DNA of 23,256 nucleotides. Origin: RUG11867 sp964472425 (GTDB lineage Bacteria > Bacillota_I > Bacilli_A > RF39 > UBA660). How positions within the stretch are numbered: position 1 is the first letter of the stretch; the number at the start of each line of letters is the position of its first letter. A program made the position numbers and the translations under genes. Where the stretch lies: contig CAYYLF010000017.1 of assembly GCA_964472425.1 (NCBI GenBank), positions 1 to 23,256 of the forward strand, written 5' to 3'. Of the stretch, positions 21,032 to 23,256 are shown in pieces. A model generated the notes under the pieces. That model was not told where the DNA came from. It did no database searches and saw only the letters and a program-made list of their open reading frames with translations.

Positions 21032-21778
21032 ATGAAAAATGTTCTGTCTATTGAGAATGTCTCGAGAGAGTTCGAGACTGAGAATTCATCTATCGTCGCC
21101 TTAGATAATGTCAATTTGGATGTCAAAGAAGGAGAGATACTCGCCATCATAGGTCCTTCGGGATGTGGAAAAAGCACTCTTTTGAATATAATCGCCGGCC
21201 TCGACGAGCAAAGTTCGGGGTCAATCAAGTTTGTGAAGGATAATCCGGTCATTTCTTACATGTTGCAAAGTGATGCCCTACTCTCTTGGAGGAGTGTCTT
21301 GGACAATGCGATTATCGGATTAGAAATTCAGAAAAAGAAGACACCGGAGAATGTGGAGAAAGTGCGGTCTATGCTCGTAGATTACGGTTTGGAGGAATTC
21401 ATAGATAAACGTCCCTCCAGTTTGTCGGGTGGGATGAAGCAGAGGGTCGCCCTAGTGAGGAGTCTCGCCGTCGAGCCGGATATTCTCCTCTTAGACGAGC
21501 CTTTCAGCGCTTTGGATTATTATACGAGGCTCAACATTTCGGGGTACGTTCACGACATGATAAAGCGTTCGGGGAAGACGGCTATCATCATCACTCACGA
21601 TATACAGGAGGCCATAAGTATAGGAGACCGAGTCGTCGTGATGTCTGCACGGCCTAGCCGAGTGAAGAACGTGTACGAGGTGCATCTAGAAGGCAAGACG
21701 ATTCTCGAACGGCGGTCGTCCGTGGAGTTTAACGAGTTATTTAACGAGATTTGGGGGGATTTGGATGACGAGTTATAA
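21032..21778 (+). CDS. ABC transporter ATP-binding protein (nitrate/sulfonate/taurine type)
   Basis: The cytoplasmic motor of an import system, 248 residues. Walker A GPSGCGKST (41-49), Q-loop Q79, signature LSGGMKQR (131-138), Walker B ILLLDEP with D155-E156, and H-loop H189 are all intact. The pattern VLQSDALLSWRSVLDN and LSGGMKQRVALVRSLA puts it with the SsuB/TauB/NrtD-like ATPases that serve anion, sulfonate or thiamine-precursor importers. The start has GGGGA five bases upstream. It overlaps the permease gene by 14 bases. No substrate-binding protein is encoded in the window beside it, so the substrate cannot be inferred. Confidence 0.92.
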   Translation: MKNVLSIENVSREFETENSSIVALDNVNLDVKEGEILAIIGPSGCGKSTLLNIIAGLDEQSSGSIKFVKDNPVISYMLQSDALLSWRSVLDNAIIGLEIQKKKTPENVEKVRSMLVDYGLEEFIDKRPSSLSGGMKQRVALVRSLAVEPDILLLDEPFSALDYYTRLNISGYVHDMIKRSGKTAIIITHDIQEAISIGDRVVVMSARPSRVKNVYEVHLEGKTILERRSSVEFNELFNEIWGDLDDEL

Positions 21779-22517
21779 AGTTCGAGTCGGAATAGTTCAG
21801 ATAATAATCGTCGTTTTATTCTTGGCTTTTTGGGAACTCGGCTCGAGAGTCGGGATAATCAACAGTTTTATCTTCTCTTCTCCATCCAAAATCGTGAATA
21901 CTTTAATATCTTTGGTACAAAGCGGCGAGTTGTTCGTGCATGCGGGAGTAACTATGGGCGAAATTTTGCTTTCGTTCGCGCTTGGCATCGGTATAGGTTT
22001 TCTCGTGAGTGTGGCCATGTATCTTTCGAAGTTTTTGGCGAACGTGATAGACCCATTTTTGACGATTCTAAATTCTTTACCTAAGGTAGCCTTGGGCCCT
22101 ATCATCATCATTTGGGTCGGGGCTAATACGAACGCGATTATCACGATGGCTCTTCTCATCAACGTATTCATTTCGACCATAACGATATATAACGGGTTCG
22201 TGCAGACGGATGCATTGAAGGTAAAGTTGTTCAAATCGTTCGGTGCGAGCAAGTGGCAAATGCTCACCAAGTTAGTCATACCTTCGAACTTTAGTACGAT
22301 AGTGAGTGCTCTCAAGATAAACATTTCGCTCACTTTAATCGGCGTCATCATGGGAGAGTTCTTAGTTAGCAAAAAAGGTGTAGGATATCTAATCATATAT
22401 GGCACTCAGTTGTTCAATTTGAATTTGGTGTTGTCGGGCATAGTCGTGCTCGTCGTAATTTCCTTCATATTGTACGAGATTATAGGGTTAATCGAAAAGA
22501 GACTTCTAAAAGATTAG
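21765..22517 (+). CDS. ABC transporter permease (SsuC/TauC type)
   Basis: The membrane channel half of the importer, 250 residues with about six membrane helices. The EAA loop, which contacts the ATPase, is LFKSFGASKWQMLTKLVIP, a good match to the nitrate/sulfonate-type permeases. Its ATG lies within the last codons of the ATPase gene and is preceded by GGGGGG. Translation is therefore coupled. Ends at a hairpin that overlaps its stop codon region. Confidence 0.92.
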   Translation: MTSYKVRVGIVQIIIVVLFLAFWELGSRVGIINSFIFSSPSKIVNTLISLVQSGELFVHAGVTMGEILLSFALGIGIGFLVSVAMYLSKFLANVIDPFLTILNSLPKVALGPIIIIWVGANTNAIITMALLINVFISTITIYNGFVQTDALKVKLFKSFGASKWQMLTKLVIPSNFSTIVSALKINISLTLIGVIMGEFLVSKKGVGYLIIYGTQLFNLNLVLSGIVVLVVISFILYEIIGLIEKRLLKD

Positions 22518-22562
22518 AGGTCTCGAGTTGTCGACGAAGAGATGCATTGAGTATCTCTTTTT
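22499..22562 (+). terminator. Double terminator of the ABC operon
   Basis: Two hairpins follow each other. The first, GAGACTTCTAA/TTAGAGGTCTC (22499-22524), 11 pairs, covers the permease stop codon. The second, AAGAGAT/ATCTCTT (22537-22559), is followed by TTTC and is the likely true terminator. Confidence 0.75.
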
Positions 22563-22684
22563 CAAAACAAGAAAGAAACATTCTCTCAAAAAGATTTTCT
22601 GATTTTTCAAAAGCCCATTATTTGCCTAGTTTCTGTCACCAAAAGATTTGATTCTTTGTTCCTATTTTCATTTCATAATCTGCA

Positions 22685-23256
22685 TCAATCTTTTTCAATT
22701 TCGATTATAAATTTATCAAAATCAGACTCAAATAATTTATCTTGTGTTACTCTATATTTCTCAAATTCACTAAGAGCTTTGTCTACAGCAATCTCGTGTG
22801 ATATTTTACCAGCATCTTTTAAGACATCTAAATCGTCCGCGAGTAAATATTTATCTATCCTTGTGCTCCAGTCTTCCATAGTCATAGGTATATGTCTTTC
22901 AGCTCTACGTTCAGCAAGTTCTAAAAAGGCATTTACGATTCTTTCTAAATCTTTAATTTCTTCTTTAGTTAAATAATTTTTGGCAATTATTACATCAGAT
23001 TCCATGATTTTACCATTTGGAGAATTCTTCCAGGAAGTTAAATTCATATTCTGTTTCGTATGATCTGCTCTATTATAAATAATCTCCGCAGCCGTTTGAT
23101 GAGTTATAGCATAGTGCATTTTGTTTTGAACTTTCTTAAAAAATTCAATGGTGGTCCGAGATGCGGCATCATAATCGATACTTGTCGCATAAATATCAGT
23201 AATTTTTTGATAGAATCTTCTCTCACTCAAACGAATTTCTCGAATCTCTTCTAAAA
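22685..23256 (-). CDS. RhuM-family protein, 5' part beyond the window
   Basis: The frame is open to the window edge, so only the C-terminal part (about 190 residues) is seen. Family motifs are strongly conserved: IRLSERRFYQKITDIYATS, FFKKVQNKMHYAI, QTAAEIIYNRADHTKQNMNL, WKNSPNGKI, AKNYLTKEE and IPMTMEDW. RhuM was first named in a Salmonella pathogenicity island; biochemical function is unknown, and copies are common next to restriction systems and mobile DNA (recalled). A TTG at 23230 is not the start, since family sequence continues upstream. Base composition is AT-rich, unlike the backbone genes, suggesting an accessory region extending to the right. Confidence 0.85.
   Translation of the reverse strand, partial: LEEIREIRLSERRFYQKITDIYATSIDYDAASRTTIEFFKKVQNKMHYAITHQTAAEIIYNRADHTKQNMNLTSWKNSPNGKIMESDVIIAKNYLTKEEIKDLERIVNAFLELAERRAERHIPMTMEDWSTRIDKYLLADDLDVLKDAGKISHEIAVDKALSEFEKYRVTQDKLFESDFDKFIIEIEKD

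Noticed and set aside
21797..22405. 202-codon ORF on the minus strand.
   Set aside because: Antisense to the permease gene, which has strong family motifs and an overlapping operon start.
1..23256. Mollicute code with TGA as tryptophan.
   Set aside because: Several genes end at TGA exactly where families end or the next gene begins, and tryptophans in conserved motifs use TGG.

Overview
This looks like a piece of a low-GC Gram-positive chromosome, most likely a gut-type Bacilli/Mollicutes-related lineage. The support is: strong AAGGAG/GGAGG ribosome sites, near-consensus sigma-A promoters (17-bp spacers), short Rho-independent terminators, a Bacillus-like elongator tRNA-Met, and AT-rich DNA. 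TGA ends several genes, so the standard bacterial code is used. The backbone genes (about 1.7-14.05 kb and 18.4-22.5 kb) are rich in TCG/CGA words. Three islands are visibly more AT-rich and lack that signature: the left edge (insertion sequence), 14.13-17.95 kb (surface-protein locus with an inserted cassette), and the right edge (RhuM gene).

Layout. 1-1650: an IS1202/ISNCY-type insertion sequence with a DDE transposase whose ribosome site is buried in a perfect hairpin. 1.7-5.8 kb: thymidine kinase (tdk) in an operon with a 463-residue protein, next to a 664-residue paralogue; both carry AbiEi-like winged-helix modules fused to TPR-like helical repeats, and the larger one carries three such modules in tandem. 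6.0-8.6 kb: two transcription units holding two paralogous unknown membrane proteins, a DUF4186 protein and a zinc-ribbon protein. 8.7-9.9 kb: a membrane-anchored protein resembling an inactivated zinc metallopeptidase, directly downstream of tRNA-Met. 10.05-11.45 kb: an operon of a CmpB-type membrane protein and an unknown membrane protein. 11.6-14.04 kb: a patatin-like lipase followed by asnS.

14.13-17.95 kb is the most unusual part. A cell-surface protein gene is split into an N-terminal piece (16306-17229) and a C-terminal piece (14130-14418) by about 1.9 kb of foreign DNA. The insert carries one intact orphan gene (530-frame ORF, 516 residues from the preferred start) with its own promoter, is flanked by an 8-bp direct repeat, and has related TTGTC(A/G)TTA motifs at both ends. 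Removing the insert and one repeat copy restores an in-frame 399-residue protein. No recombinase is encoded in the insert. The surface gene sits behind an XRE-type repressor, divergent from a second XRE gene, with palindromic operator-like sites in both promoters.

17.9-18.39 kb is a structured intergenic region with hairpins, repeated CTAGTCGCG words and a 25-codon ORF with an excellent ribosome site. 18.39-22.5 kb: a DUF4143 ATPase behind four 23-bp tandem repeats, a zinc-dependent alcohol dehydrogenase, and a divergent two-gene ABC importer (ATPase and permease) without a substrate-binding protein. The window ends inside a rhuM-type gene.
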